Notes: generated by a model not told the origin, from the sequence alone. DNA of 64,000 bases from Nonomuraea jabiensis (GCF_014204795.1 NZ_JACHMB010000001.1:12676501-12740500); one strand, 5' to 3'. Counted from the first letter of the stretch, positions 27,566 through 36,314 are shown. Made by a program: numbers and translations.

Positions 27566-28066
27566 TCAGAGATCCTCTTCGTGGAGGGAGGTCAACCACG
27601 CCGCTGCCTGCTCGACATGCAGTTCTCGCAGCCCTTTGCGTGGCCCGACGTCAATGATGCGGAAGCGGTCCACGTTCTCGTGGTGCTTCAGATACAGGCG
27701 GTCGGCGCGTTCGAGGTCGTCGTCGAACCAGACGAACGGCCTGCGGTTGACGTAGGCGGCGACCGGAGGCGTCTTTGGGTGGACGTGCGGCGCTTTCGTC
27801 CCGGAGTTGACCGGGATCACCGGGAGTTCGGGTAACCCGACCAGCGGCCCGATCTCACGGTTGGCGTGCTCTGCCCACGTGGTCGCCCACACCAGCTCGG
27901 CGCCGGTCTCGTGGGCGAGCTGCAGCAGCAACGGCCCGTGCTCGGGGTTGAGGACCACCGGATAGGCCACCCCGTCACAGACGGCCGTCACGCTCAGCCA
28001 GTCGGGGCCCTGCCTGTGCCACGGGTTCAGGACGCCGTCCACGTCCAGCAGGATCAGCGGGCGCAT
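27566..28066 (-). CDS. HAD-like hydrolase domain protein
   Basis: 166 residues from ATG 28066 (MRPLILLDVDGVLNP). The DxDG nucleophile motif LDVDGVLN is present, with WATTW (motif II region, Thr in place of Ser) and FVWFDDDLERADRL as motif IV with acidic residues. This pattern fits a widespread small actinomycete HAD family of secreted-independent, cytosolic phosphatase-like proteins of unknown substrate. The 173 bases upstream (28067-28239) hold no gene. Confidence 0.8.
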   Translation of the reverse strand: MRPLILLDVDGVLNPWHRQGPDWLSVTAVCDGVAYPVVLNPEHGPLLLQLAHETGAELVWATTWAEHANREIGPLVGLPELPVIPVNSGTKAPHVHPKTPPVAAYVNRRPFVWFDDDLERADRLYLKHHENVDRFRIIDVGPRKGLRELHVEQAAAWLTSLHEEDL

Positions 28067-28239
28067 GGCAGCCAAGGTAGCTTGGCCGGCCGTGCCGACA
28101 ACCGGGTACGGGCTCCCGAACGCCCGCCAGGCGCCGCCACATGACGGCCGAGCCCTGAGAGCGCGGCTCAAGCCACGTGGATGCGCCCCGTCACCTGGTC
28201 CGGCGGCGGGGCGCTCCGTGATCGTGCGTCACCGGCGCG

Positions 28240-29496
28240 TCATGATCCCGCTCTGGTCAGCAGGGCCACGCACTCCACGTGATGGGTCATCGGGAAGGCG
28301 TCGAAGGCCCGCAGGTCGGAGAGGGGGTAACCGAGCTCCGCCAGCCAGGCCAGGTCCCGCGCCAGCGTGGCCGGGTCGCAGGAGACGTACACGATCCGCT
28401 GGGCCTCCAGCGAGGCGATCCGCTCCACCACCTCGCGCCCCAGCCCGGAGCGGGGCGGGTCGACGACCACGAGGTCGGCGCGTTCGATCTGGAAGCGGTC
28501 CAGCGCCTCCTCGACCCGTCCCCGCTCGATCCGGGCCTGCGGCAGGTCGCGGAGGTTGGCGCGGGCGTCGCGGACGGCGGCCGCCTCCGACTCCAGCCCG
28601 AACACCGCCCCCTCGGCCCCCACGGCCTCCGCCAGACCCGCCGCGAACAGCCCCACCCCGCAGTAGAGGTCGAGCGCCCACTCCCCCGGCTCCGGCGCCG
28701 CGTAGGCCAGCACCGCGTCCAGCAGCGTCTCGGCGGCACCCGGGTGGACCTGCCAGAAGCCGCTGCCCGCGACCCGGAACCCGCGGTCGCCGACCTGCTC
28801 GTGCAGCACCCCCGAGCCGCGGCGCGGCACCGTACGGCCCTTGCCCTGGTCGAGGAGGATCGAGGCGGACGCTTCGAGCTCGGGCACGGTGACGCTGCGG
28901 CGCGGCCTGGGCGAGACGACCACGGCCCGGTCGCCGGCCGAGGACGCGATGACCTCGACGCCGGCCGCGCCCGGCCAGGAGTGCTGCTCGGCGCCGACCG
29001 CCTCCACCTCCGGGTGGGCGATCAGGCAGGCGTCCACGACCTCGATGTCGTGCGAACGGTGCCGGCGAAAGCCCAGCTCACCGCCGGGCCGGGCGGCGAA
29101 CTGGACGCGGGTGCGCCAGCCGAGCCCGTCCTTGGCGCCCGGCACCTCCTCCACCACGACCTCGCGCGACAGGCCCGCGAGCCGCTTGAGCTGCTCGGCC
29201 ACGACCTGCGCCTTGAGCCGCCGCTGCGCCTCCAGCGTGGCGTGCTGCCAGTCGCACCCGCCGCACCGCCCGGGGCCGGCGTACGGGCAGGGCGGGACGA
29301 CGCGGTCGGGCGAGGGCTCCAGGATCTCCACGGCGTCGGCACGCAGGAACCTGGTGGTCTCCTCGGTGACGTCGGCGATCACCCGCTCGCCTGGCAAGGC
29401 GTGGCGTACGAACACCACGCGCCCTTCGTGGCGCGCCACACACCAGCCGCCGTGGGCGACCGGACCTACCGTCAGCTCGAGAGATGCCTGTTCCAC
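28240..29496 (-). CDS. TRAM-domain RNA uracil-C5 methyltransferase (TrmA/RlmD family)
   Basis: 418 residues from GTG 29496. An N-terminal TRAM domain (to about residue 55) is followed by a Cys-rich segment CPYAGPGRCGGCDWQH, which in this family binds a [4Fe-4S] cluster, then a methyltransferase domain with LDLYCGVGLFA, VVDPPRSGLG and the catalytic VSCDPATLARD. It methylates uracil C5 in tRNA or rRNA. It lies 9 bases downstream of the KimA-like gene, the same order as Rv2689c-Rv2690c in Mycobacterium tuberculosis (from memory). Confidence 0.92.
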   Translation of the reverse strand: MEQASLELTVGPVAHGGWCVARHEGRVVFVRHALPGERVIADVTEETTRFLRADAVEILEPSPDRVVPPCPYAGPGRCGGCDWQHATLEAQRRLKAQVVAEQLKRLAGLSREVVVEEVPGAKDGLGWRTRVQFAARPGGELGFRRHRSHDIEVVDACLIAHPEVEAVGAEQHSWPGAAGVEVIASSAGDRAVVVSPRPRRSVTVPELEASASILLDQGKGRTVPRRGSGVLHEQVGDRGFRVAGSGFWQVHPGAAETLLDAVLAYAAPEPGEWALDLYCGVGLFAAGLAEAVGAEGAVFGLESEAAAVRDARANLRDLPQARIERGRVEEALDRFQIERADLVVVDPPRSGLGREVVERIASLEAQRIVYVSCDPATLARDLAWLAELGYPLSDLRAFDAFPMTHHVECVALLTRAGS

Positions 29497-29505
29497 AGGG
29501 ACACC

Positions 29506-31569
29506 CTATGCCCGAGCCTGCTCCCCGTCCTTGACGGTCTGGTCCCAGGGACGCCGCACCGCGCCCGGCGCGAACGGCTCCGGCCTGCCCTTGAGGCGGT
29601 CGGAGGAGTGCAGCTGCCAGGGCACGCTCGTCACCATGACCCCCGGCTTGAACAGCAGCCGTGCCTTCAGCCTGAGCGCGCTCTGGTTGTGCAGCGCGTG
29701 CTCCCACCAGTGGCCGACCACGTACTCGGGGATGAAGACGGTCACCACGTCACGCGGCGAGCGCCGCCGCAGGGTCTTGACGTAGTCGAGGATGGGCTGC
29801 GTGATCTCGCGGTACGGCGAGTCGAGCATCTTGAGCGGCACCGGGATGCCCCGGCGCTCCCACTCCTCCTGCAGCTTGCGCGCGTCCTCGCCCTCGACGC
29901 CCACCGTGACGGCCTCCAGCGTGGACGGCCTGGTGGCGCGGGCGTAGGCCAGCGCGCGCATGGTCGGCTTGTGCAGCTTGGAGACGAGCACGATCGCGTG
30001 GTTGCGCGCGGGCAGCATGGCCGGCTCGTACTCCTCGCTGATCTCCAGCTCGGCCGCCACGTTGTCGTAGTGGCGCCTGATGCCCTTCATCATGAGGAAC
30101 AGGATCGGCATCGCGATGCACACGATCCACGCCCCGACCAGGAACTTCGTCAGCAGCACGACCACCAGCACGAGCCCCGTCATGATCCCGCCGAAGAAGT
30201 TGATCACGCGGGAGCGGTGCATCTGGTGGCGCACCTTGGGGTCGGTCTCGGTCTTCAGGTGGCGGGTCCAGTGGATGACCATGCCGATCTGGCTGAGCGT
30301 GAACGAGACGAAGACGCCGACGATGTAGAGGTTCAGCAGGCGGCTGACGTCGGCCTGGAACCCCCACAGCAGCAGGCACGCGCCGAGCGCGAGGATGATG
30401 ATGCCGTTGGAGAAGGCCAGCCGGTCGCCGCGGGTGTGGAGCTGGCGCGGCAGGTAACGGTCCTGCGCCAGGATGGCGCCGAGCACCGGGAAGCCGTTGA
30501 AGGCCGTGTTGGCGGCCAGGAAGAGGATCAGGGCGGTCACCGCCGAGATCACCACGAACGGCAACGACCCCCCGCCGAACACCGCGTCGGCCACCTGGGA
30601 GATGATCGGCTGCTGGTAGTAGCCGGGGCCGACGGGCTCGCCGTTGGGCAGGTGCAGGTCGGTGGCGACCACGGACGGCTCGGCGATCTTCACGCCCGAC
30701 GCGAGGCCGAGCGCGATGATGCCGCCGAACATGGTGATCGCGACCAGGCCCATCATCAGCAGCGTGGTGGCGGCGTTCCTGCTCTTGGGCTTTCTGAAGG
30801 CGGGCACGCCGTTGCTGATGGCCTCGACGCCCGTCAGGGCGGCGCAGCCGGAGGAGAACGCGCGCAGGATCAGGAACGCGGCGGCGAAGGTGGTCAGGTT
30901 GGTCTGCTCGGCCTCGATGGTGAAGTGGGCGCTCGGCGCCTGGAGCTGCTCACCCAGCACCAGCAGCCGGAACCCGCCCCAGGCGATCAGGCCCAGCACG
31001 GCGATCATGAACGCGTACGTGGGGACGGCGAAGGCGGCGCCGGACTCGCGGATGCCGCGCAAATTGATCACCGTGAGCAGGATCACGATGGCGATGGCGA
31101 TGGCGGGCTTGTGCTGGCCCACGAACGGGATCGTGGCGCCGACGTAGTCGACGCCGTTGGCGACGGAGACCGCGACCGTGAGCACGTAGTCGACCATGAG
31201 CGCGCTGGCGACGGTGAGGCCGGCGTTCTTGCCGAGGTTGGTGGTCGCCACCTCGTAGTCCCCGCCGCCGCTCGGATAGGCGTGCACGTTCTGCCGGTAC
31301 GACGCCACGACGGTGAGCATCACGACCACGACGGCGATCGCGACCCAGGGACTGTAGGTGTAGAAGGAGACTCCGGCCAACGACAGGATGACCAGAATCT
31401 CTTGGGGCGCATACGCCACAGAAGAGAGCGCGTCACTCGCGAAAACCGGCAGTGCTATCCGTTTTGGGAGGAGTTGCTCGTGAAGCTGCCCGCTACGCAG
31501 GGCGCGCCCCACGAGCAAGCGTTTGACAAGATCCGTTACCTTCGCCACGTAACGAGATGCTAGCCCCAT
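29506..31569 (-). CDS. APC-superfamily transporter, KimA-like (probable K+ importer)
   Basis: 687 residues with about twelve membrane segments and a C-terminal cytosolic domain (from about residue 470). The N-terminal motif LPVFASDALSSVAYAPQEIL is characteristic of the KimA/YdaO group of the KUP family, high-affinity potassium importers in Bacillus. It is divergently transcribed from two TrkA genes, which supports a role in potassium. Older annotation would call it an amino acid permease, which remains possible. No c-di-AMP riboswitch is seen in the 81-base divergent region. Confidence 0.85.
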   Translation of the reverse strand: MGLASRYVAKVTDLVKRLLVGRALRSGQLHEQLLPKRIALPVFASDALSSVAYAPQEILVILSLAGVSFYTYSPWVAIAVVVVMLTVVASYRQNVHAYPSGGGDYEVATTNLGKNAGLTVASALMVDYVLTVAVSVANGVDYVGATIPFVGQHKPAIAIAIVILLTVINLRGIRESGAAFAVPTYAFMIAVLGLIAWGGFRLLVLGEQLQAPSAHFTIEAEQTNLTTFAAAFLILRAFSSGCAALTGVEAISNGVPAFRKPKSRNAATTLLMMGLVAITMFGGIIALGLASGVKIAEPSVVATDLHLPNGEPVGPGYYQQPIISQVADAVFGGGSLPFVVISAVTALILFLAANTAFNGFPVLGAILAQDRYLPRQLHTRGDRLAFSNGIIILALGACLLLWGFQADVSRLLNLYIVGVFVSFTLSQIGMVIHWTRHLKTETDPKVRHQMHRSRVINFFGGIMTGLVLVVVLLTKFLVGAWIVCIAMPILFLMMKGIRRHYDNVAAELEISEEYEPAMLPARNHAIVLVSKLHKPTMRALAYARATRPSTLEAVTVGVEGEDARKLQEEWERRGIPVPLKMLDSPYREITQPILDYVKTLRRRSPRDVVTVFIPEYVVGHWWEHALHNQSALRLKARLLFKPGVMVTSVPWQLHSSDRLKGRPEPFAPGAVRRPWDQTVKDGEQARA

Positions 31570-31650
31570 GCCGAGGCCTTAAACGAGGCGCTCCCCCCTC
31601 GGGCCATACTGGTGTCCAGCAATGGGCCGACCGCGAAAGTGCGGGGGGAA

Positions 31651-32316
31651 ATGCATATAGTGATCATGGGGTGTGGCCGGGTCGGTTCGACTCTCGCTCA
31701 TATCCTCGAGGACAGCGGCCATTCCGTCGCCATCATCGACCGCGACCCGCAGGCGTTCCGGCGGCTTCGCGCCGGGTTCCGAGGGCGGCGGGTGACGGGC
31801 GTGGGCTTCGATCGCGACGTGCTCACCGAGGCCGGCATCGAGTCCGCCGCCGCGTACGTCGCGGTCTCCAGCGGCGACAACTCCAACATCATCTCCGCCC
31901 GGGTGGCCCGCGAGACGTTCGGCGTGGACAACGTGGTGGCCCGCATCTACGACCCCCGTCGTGCCGAGGTCTACCAGCGGCTCGGCATCCCCACGGTGGC
32001 GACCGTACGGTGGACGGCCGACCAGATCCTGCGCCGCATCCTCCCCGAGGGCGCCGAGCCGCTCTGGCGCGACCCCACGGGCACGGTCATCCTCGCCGAG
32101 GTCACCGCCAACCCCGAGTGGATCGGCACCCGCGTCGTCGACCTCGAGCACCGCGTCAGGACGCGCGTGGCCTTCATCAACCGCATGGGCGAGGCCCTGA
32201 CCATCACGGAGGACACCGTGGTGCAGGAGGGCGACGTGCTCCACGTCATCGCCGCGGAGAACGACATGGACCGGATCAACAAGGTGCTCGCCGCGGCACC
32301 GGAAGAGGACGAGTGA
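31651..32316 (+). CDS. trkA: TrkA-type potassium channel regulator (first copy)
   Basis: 221 residues from ATG 31651 with GCGGGGGGA upstream. An N-terminal Rossmann RCK domain carries GCGRVGSTLA, IIDRDPQAF and the acidic end of beta 2, followed by a TrkA_C domain (about residues 130-215). It binds NAD(H) or ATP and gates a membrane potassium transporter. It overlaps the second copy by one base (TGATG) and corresponds in position to M. tuberculosis ceoB. Confidence 0.94.
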   Translation: MHIVIMGCGRVGSTLAHILEDSGHSVAIIDRDPQAFRRLRAGFRGRRVTGVGFDRDVLTEAGIESAAAYVAVSSGDNSNIISARVARETFGVDNVVARIYDPRRAEVYQRLGIPTVATVRWTADQILRRILPEGAEPLWRDPTGTVILAEVTANPEWIGTRVVDLEHRVRTRVAFINRMGEALTITEDTVVQEGDVLHVIAAENDMDRINKVLAAAPEEDE

Positions 32317-32975
32317 TGCGCGTCGCCATCGCCGGAGCGGGCGCCGTGGGCCGCTCCATCGCGGCCGAGCTCCTGGAGAACGGCCACGAGGTCCTGCTCA
32401 TCGACGTGGACCCCCGGGCCATCAAGATCGACAGCGTGCCGCGCGCCGAATGGCTCCTCGCCGACGCCTGCGAGATCGCCTCCCTCGACGAGGCCGGGCT
32501 CAGCAACTGCCACGTCGTGGTCGCCTCCTCCGGCGACGACAAGGTCAACCTGGTCGTCTCGCTGCTGGCCAAGACCGAGTACGGCGTGCCGCGCGTGGTG
32601 GCCCGCATCAACCACCCCAACAACGAGTGGCTCTTCAACGAGTCCTGGGGCGTCGACGTGGCCGTCTCGACCCCGCGCCTGCTGAGCGCCCTGGTGGAGG
32701 AGGCGGTCAGCGTCGGCGACCTCGTCCGCCTGATGACCTTCCGCCAGGGCCAGGCCAACCTCGTGGAACTCACGCTGGCCGAGGACGCCCCGGTGGTGGG
32801 CCAGCGGGCCGGCTCGGTGCCGTGGCCGGTGGACTCCGCCCTGGTCGCGATCCTCCGGGAGGGCCGGGTCCTGGTGCCGACGGCGGACGATCCGCTGGAG
32901 GCGGGCGACGAGCTGCTGTTCGTCGCGAACCAGGAGGTGGAGCAGGAACTCGCCCACCTCCTCTCCCAGCACTAG
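32316..32975 (+). CDS. trkA: TrkA-type potassium channel regulator (second copy)
   Basis: 219 residues. The RCK domain begins MRVAIAGAGAVGRSIAAELLENGHEV with the dinucleotide-binding GAGAVG and VDP acidic motif, then a TrkA_C domain ending in LLFVANQEVEQELAHL. Paired TrkA genes are characteristic of actinobacteria (ceoBC) and may form a hetero-octameric ring. No TrkH/KtrB pore gene is in the window; the divergent KimA-like protein is the only candidate partner here. Confidence 0.94.
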   Translation: MRVAIAGAGAVGRSIAAELLENGHEVLLIDVDPRAIKIDSVPRAEWLLADACEIASLDEAGLSNCHVVVASSGDDKVNLVVSLLAKTEYGVPRVVARINHPNNEWLFNESWGVDVAVSTPRLLSALVEEAVSVGDLVRLMTFRQGQANLVELTLAEDAPVVGQRAGSVPWPVDSALVAILREGRVLVPTADDPLEAGDELLFVANQEVEQELAHLLSQH

Positions 32976-33070
32976 CCGGTACGGACCCGGGAGGCTCCGG
33001 GGGTTCCGGGCGAAAAGCAAGGTCCTCGCTGGGAGGCGCGCTGCGCGCGACGAGAGCTCGGGCAGCGCTC

Positions 33071-33117
33071 TGTGGGGGCCAGCCCCCACACCCCCAGACG
33101 GGGACCTGCCGGTCCCC
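33071..33117. repeat. Tandem GC-rich hairpins
   Basis: TGTGGGGGC/GCCCCCACA (2-base loop, 33071-33090) and GGGGACC/GGTCCCC (4-base loop, 33100-33117), separated by 9 bases rich in C. They may act as a dispersed repeat or as a terminator after the trkA pair. Confidence 0.6.
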
Positions 33118-33527
33118 GCACCCCCGGACGCGACCCCGATTACTCACCCATCAACGGCATGACCCCGGGCGCAAGTTGTCGGCATCCCGGATGAAGAACG
33201 TCGCGATCAGGACCTGTCTCCAGCCGAGAATGACGAGGGCCGCTCAGGGCAATGGTCATCACGGAACCGATCTTCAAGCGTGCGACCATCCGATAGGAGC
33301 GGGTTTGCGCCGGATGCCGCCCTACTCCTACTCCAGGAGGAGGGCCGCCACTTTTGGGATCCATCAGGTCGGGCCACACTTGCTCAGCAGGCAGCAGGTC
33401 ACGCTCCGGTAGAGCTACCTCTGGAAACCATGCTTCGGGGGGACAACCAGGCATCCGGCTCAGGATCAGCGTGACCAGGTCGAAGTTCTGGCCCTCGCTG
33501 CTGTAAGCCCGTGCCCCGAGAAGCACG

Positions 33528-33559
33528 AAGACCTCTCGCCACAGGGAGCGAGAGGTCTT
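33528..33559. terminator. Bidirectional hairpin terminator
   Basis: AAGACCTCTCGC (33528-33539) and its exact complement (33548-33559) with an 8-base loop. It has T-rich sequence on both sides and lies 20 bases past the stop of the small secreted protein gene on the minus strand. Confidence 0.8.
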
Positions 33560-33579
33560 TCTGGAGCCGGAACCGGTGC

Positions 33580-33798
33580 TCAGTCGAAGGTCAGACGGAG
33601 GCGCGGGTCGTCCGGGTCGACGCAGCGCGCGGTGATCTTCATGGGCAGCACGATGAAGCCGTTCTCCAGCCACTCCAAGTACTGCTCGCACACAGCCTCT
33701 TCCCGCCCCCTCCAGTCGTCGTCCGCGACCGCCGGCGCGGCTGACAGGAGCAGGGCGGCGGCGGTTGTGGCCAGGGCGGTGACGGCGCGGGTGTACAT
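33580..33798 (-). CDS. Small secreted hypothetical protein
   Basis: 72 residues. A clear signal peptide (MYTRAVTALATTAAALLLSA, cleavage near AVA at about residue 25) precedes a mature part of some 47 residues that contains two cysteines and is acidic (DDDWRGREEAVCEQYLEWLE). GGGGG lies just upstream of the ATG and a terminator follows the stop. The protein is not recognised. It could be a small disulphide-bonded secreted peptide or a wall-associated factor. Confidence 0.65.
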   Translation of the reverse strand: MYTRAVTALATTAAALLLSAAPAVADDDWRGREEAVCEQYLEWLENGFIVLPMKITARCVDPDDPRLRLTFD

Positions 33799-33932
33799 AG
33801 GGCCCCCGATCGGCTCGAAGTGATCTTTCGAGAGCCTTCGTACCCGCGCGAGTGGATCAGCTCGTCAAGGAAACGATCCGGAGATCTTTACCAGCGCGGC
33901 TCGGCCGGAGGGCGGCCGAGCCGGATGGGTCG

Positions 33933-34604
33933 TCAGGCCGGGGCCACCGGCGGCTTGATCGGGGTGCGGCCGCGGCCCAGGACCCAGAGCATGGCGCCGA
34001 GGGCGGCCACCTGGAGCGGCCAGCCCATGGCGATCTTGGCGACGCCGAGGGCGGCGACCGCCTCGTTGCCGCCGCCGAACCAGTAGACCGGCCCCTGCAC
34101 GGCCACCCGGACCGCGCACGGCAGCAGGAGCAGCCAGGTCAGCCGGGTGCAGAGCTTCACGATGCCGGGGTCCTTGTGCCAGGCGGTCGGGTCGCCCGTG
34201 ACCGAGCCGATCAGGAAGCCGACCACCGGCCACCGGGTGACGATGGACAGCAGCATCGCCACCATGTAGCCGGCGTTCCACAGGATGCCGGGCAGGAAGT
34301 AGTCCTTGGCGTCGCCGGTGCGGCTGGCGAAGAACGCGCCGATGGCGATGCCGATCAGGCTGTTGATCACGAACTGCGGCGTGGACCGCTGCACGATCCT
34401 GACCAGCAGCAGCACCACCGCGATCGAGACGCTCACGATGAGCGAGAGCTTCAGCTCCTCGGTGGTGATCCAGCACACCGTGAAGGCGATCGTCGGGATC
34501 GCCGCCTCGATGATGCCGCGCACCCCGCCGAACGCCTTGGCGAGCTGGGCTCGCACCGCCGCCTCAACGGTGTCGTGGGCGACCTCTTCCGCCTCAGCAC
34601 TCAC
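33933..34604 (-). CDS. DUF3159 membrane protein
   Basis: 223 residues from GTG 34604. An N-terminal amphipathic lead (AQLAKAFGGVRGIIEAAIPTIAF) is followed by six or so membrane helices with KDYFLPGILWNAGYMV and a conserved WPVVGFLIG, as in the actinobacterial DUF3159 family (Rv2693c-like by memory). Function is unknown. It starts 3 bases after the OB-fold gene ends, within a block whose order is conserved in actinobacteria. Confidence 0.8.
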   Translation of the reverse strand: MSAEAEEVAHDTVEAAVRAQLAKAFGGVRGIIEAAIPTIAFTVCWITTEELKLSLIVSVSIAVVLLLVRIVQRSTPQFVINSLIGIAIGAFFASRTGDAKDYFLPGILWNAGYMVAMLLSIVTRWPVVGFLIGSVTGDPTAWHKDPGIVKLCTRLTWLLLLPCAVRVAVQGPVYWFGGGNEAVAALGVAKIAMGWPLQVAALGAMLWVLGRGRTPIKPPVAPA

Positions 34605-34607
34605 GTG

Positions 34608-34994
34608 TCAACTCCCTGGGCGCAGCTCGTAACGCGGATTGAACATCACCTTGCGTCCGTCCTGCATGCTGACCAGGCCCTCGGCCTTGACCGTGCGGCC
34701 GGGCTCGATGCCCGCGATCTTGCGGCGGCCGAGCCAGACCAGGTCGATCACGTCGGACCCGTCGTAGAGCTCGGCCTCGAGGGCGGGGGCGCCGCCCCTC
34801 GGACGGAGTGTCACCGTACGTAGCGTACCCGCCACGCAGAAGCGCCGGCGGCCGCCACACGACACGATGGGGGTCGCGCCGACCTCGTCGGCGTCTTCCC
34901 GCAGTTCCTGGGCCTCGATCTCGGACTGGGGTGAGGCCAGCCGACTGAAGAAGCCGCGCAATCCCCCGCGTTTCGGAGGCTCTGCCGTACTCAT
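34608..34994 (-). CDS. OB-fold nucleic-acid-binding domain protein
   Basis: 128 residues. A short basic N-terminal region (KRGGLRGFFSRLAS) precedes an OB-fold-like beta barrel: VAGTLRTVTLRPRGGAPALE, DVIDLVWLGRRKIAGI and GRTVKAEGLVSMQDGRKVMFNP, as in the Rv2694c family. It may bind nucleic acid, but this is inferred from the fold. It lies between DUF3710 and DUF3159 genes, as in the usual actinobacterial arrangement. Confidence 0.8.
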   Translation of the reverse strand: MSTAEPPKRGGLRGFFSRLASPQSEIEAQELREDADEVGATPIVSCGGRRRFCVAGTLRTVTLRPRGGAPALEAELYDGSDVIDLVWLGRRKIAGIEPGRTVKAEGLVSMQDGRKVMFNPRYELRPGS

Positions 34995-35033
34995 GATGAA
35001 TCAGCCTATGTGATGTCGGCGCGATGTCAGCCC

Positions 35034-35672
35034 TCAGCGAATCTCGCTGATTTCGGGGCCCCGTTTGAACGGGTTGAACCCAGGCCGATCCTCCGCGTTC
35101 TCGCCTGTCTGTTCGTTGGGCCGGCGCAGCGGGATGGGCTCCTCGCGGGCCATCGGCTCGCTGCCCCGGACCACCACGACGTCCTTGACGAAGTCGATGT
35201 ACGCCGCCGCCACGGCCTCGTCGAGCGCCGCCTTGCCGGAGATCACCGCGAGCAGGAACCAGCGGGGCCCGTCGATGCCGAGATATCGGGCGGGGCGGGA
35301 GCCGTCGTCGACCTTCATCTCGCCCCTCAGCTCGCTGCCGAACGGGCCCTCCCGCTCCTCCAGATGCTGCGCCTGGGCCAGGATCTTGGTCTTGACCTCG
35401 TCCCACAGGCCCGAGCTGCGCGGTGCGGCCAGGGCCTGGAGCTGCAGCGAGCTCTCCTCGTAGAGCACCACGACACCGACGTGCTGGTCTCCGACGGAGG
35501 CCAGCCGCACGTCGAAGTCGGGATTGTGCGGCAACCGCAGGCCGCCCAGGTCGATCCTGTCGGTCTCCGGGTGGGGCTCGTCGGCGTCCCACGGGCCGGA
35601 ATCTCGCGCAGGGGCGGCAGGATCCTGCTCGACGACCTGCTCCGGCTGCTCACGACGACGACGTCGGAACAC
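35034..35672 (-). CDS. DUF3710 protein
   Basis: 212 residues from GTG 35672 (VFRRRRREQPEQ), chosen since family members start MFGRR-like; upstream GTG 35681 is possible. An acidic, unstructured lead carries SGPWDADEPHPETDRIDLGG, followed by a beta-rich domain with LWDEVKTKILAQAQ and GPRWFLLAVISGKAA. Function is unknown. It lies between dut and the OB-fold gene (Rv2696c position). The first codons give an unusual run of arginines. Confidence 0.82.
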   Translation of the reverse strand: MFRRRRREQPEQVVEQDPAAPARDSGPWDADEPHPETDRIDLGGLRLPHNPDFDVRLASVGDQHVGVVVLYEESSLQLQALAAPRSSGLWDEVKTKILAQAQHLEEREGPFGSELRGEMKVDDGSRPARYLGIDGPRWFLLAVISGKAALDEAVAAAYIDFVKDVVVVRGSEPMAREEPIPLRRPNEQTGENAEDRPGFNPFKRGPEISEIR

Positions 35673-35719
35673 GTTCCTCACTCTCCTCGCTCGCGGGGCC
35701 GTCAGCGCGGCCCCGATGA

Positions 35720-36160
35720 TCATCGTCCTGTCGATCCGAACCCGTTGGCGCCGCGCACCGAACCCGGCAGGCGCTCCACCTCGGAGAAGACCGCGCGCTC
35801 GACCCGCTGGACCACGAGCTGGGCCACCCGGTCGCCCCGCTGGAGGCGGAACGGCTCCTTGGCGTCGGTGTTGATCAGCGTCACCCTGATCTCGCCGCGG
35901 TAGCCCGCGTCGACCGTGCCCGGCGCGTTGACCAGCGTGACGCCGTGCTTGGCGGCCAGCCCGGACCTCGGGTGGACGAACGCGGCGTAGCCGTCGGGCA
36001 GGGCGATCGCGACGCCCGTCCCGACGACGGCCCGCTCGCCGGGCAGCAGCTCGACGTCCTCGGCCGCGTAGAGGTCGGCGCCCGCGTCTCCCGCATGGGC
36101 GTAGGACGGCATCGGCAGCCCGGCGTCGAGCCGCTGGATGAGGACCTCTACCTTGCTCAA
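35720..36160 (-). CDS. dut: dUTP diphosphatase
   Basis: 146 residues from a TTG start (36158-36160) with GAGG upstream. All five trimeric dUTPase motifs are visible: AGDAGADLYA, PRSGLAAKHG, GTVDAGYRGEI with catalytic Asp, RGDRVAQLVV and the C-terminal RGANGFGSTG arm. It hydrolyses dUTP to dUMP, keeping uracil out of DNA and feeding thymidylate synthesis. DUF3710 begins about 45 bases after its stop. A short frame precedes it with 4 bases between. Confidence 0.97.
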   Translation of the reverse strand: MSKVEVLIQRLDAGLPMPSYAHAGDAGADLYAAEDVELLPGERAVVGTGVAIALPDGYAAFVHPRSGLAAKHGVTLVNAPGTVDAGYRGEIRVTLINTDAKEPFRLQRGDRVAQLVVQRVERAVFSEVERLPGSVRGANGFGSTGR

Positions 36161-36164
36161 GGGT

Positions 36165-36314
36165 TCACCTCGTAGTCCTGTCGTTCTGTGCGGTGGCGTG
36201 CTTGGCGAAGTGTCCCATGCTCACCTCGGCGAACAGCGCCGCCGCGCGGGCGGCGGCCGGACCGTCGCGGGCCGTTTCGCCCCTCAGCCTCAAGGTACGC
36301 CTTCCCGCCCGCAT
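36165..36314 (-). CDS. Possible 49-residue small protein upstream of dut
   Basis: A frame from ATG 36314 to a TGA at 36165 encodes a basic, Ala/Arg-rich peptide (begins MRAGRRTLRLRGETARDG, ends in a MGHFAKHATAQNDR segment). It ends 4 bases before the TTG start of dut, and its last codons supply the GAGG of the dut site, so it could couple translation to dut. No convincing ribosome-binding site precedes it and it is not recognised. Confidence 0.3.
   Translation of the reverse strand: MRAGRRTLRLRGETARDGPAAARAAALFAEVSMGHFAKHATAQNDRTTR

Larger units (their letters stand above)
32976..33579. other. 600-bp non-coding, hairpin-rich region with possible gene remnant
   Basis: No convincing gene lies here. 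The left part (33000-33120) is rich in hairpins, including TGTGGGGGC/GCCCCCACA (33071-33090) and GGGGACC/GGTCCCC (33100-33117). The right part (about 33170-33530) has lower GC and mixed codon bias. A minus-strand frame there contains AYSSEGQNFDLVTLILSRMPG, which looks more protein-like than its surroundings and could be the remnant of a transferred gene. Confidence 0.45.

Noticed and set aside
28279..31563. Plus-strand frame of 1094 residues opposite the methyltransferase and KimA-like genes
   Set aside because: Antisense to two strongly conserved genes; low-complexity.
31570..31650. c-di-AMP (ydaO) riboswitch upstream of the KimA-like gene
   Set aside because: Only 81 bases lie between the divergent starts, too short for the riboswitch, and no conserved elements are visible.
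33140..33691. Minus-strand frame of 183 residues in the non-coding island as a full gene
   Set aside because: It overlaps the small secreted protein gene and a terminator, has no ribosome-binding site and mixed codon bias. Kept only as a possible remnant.
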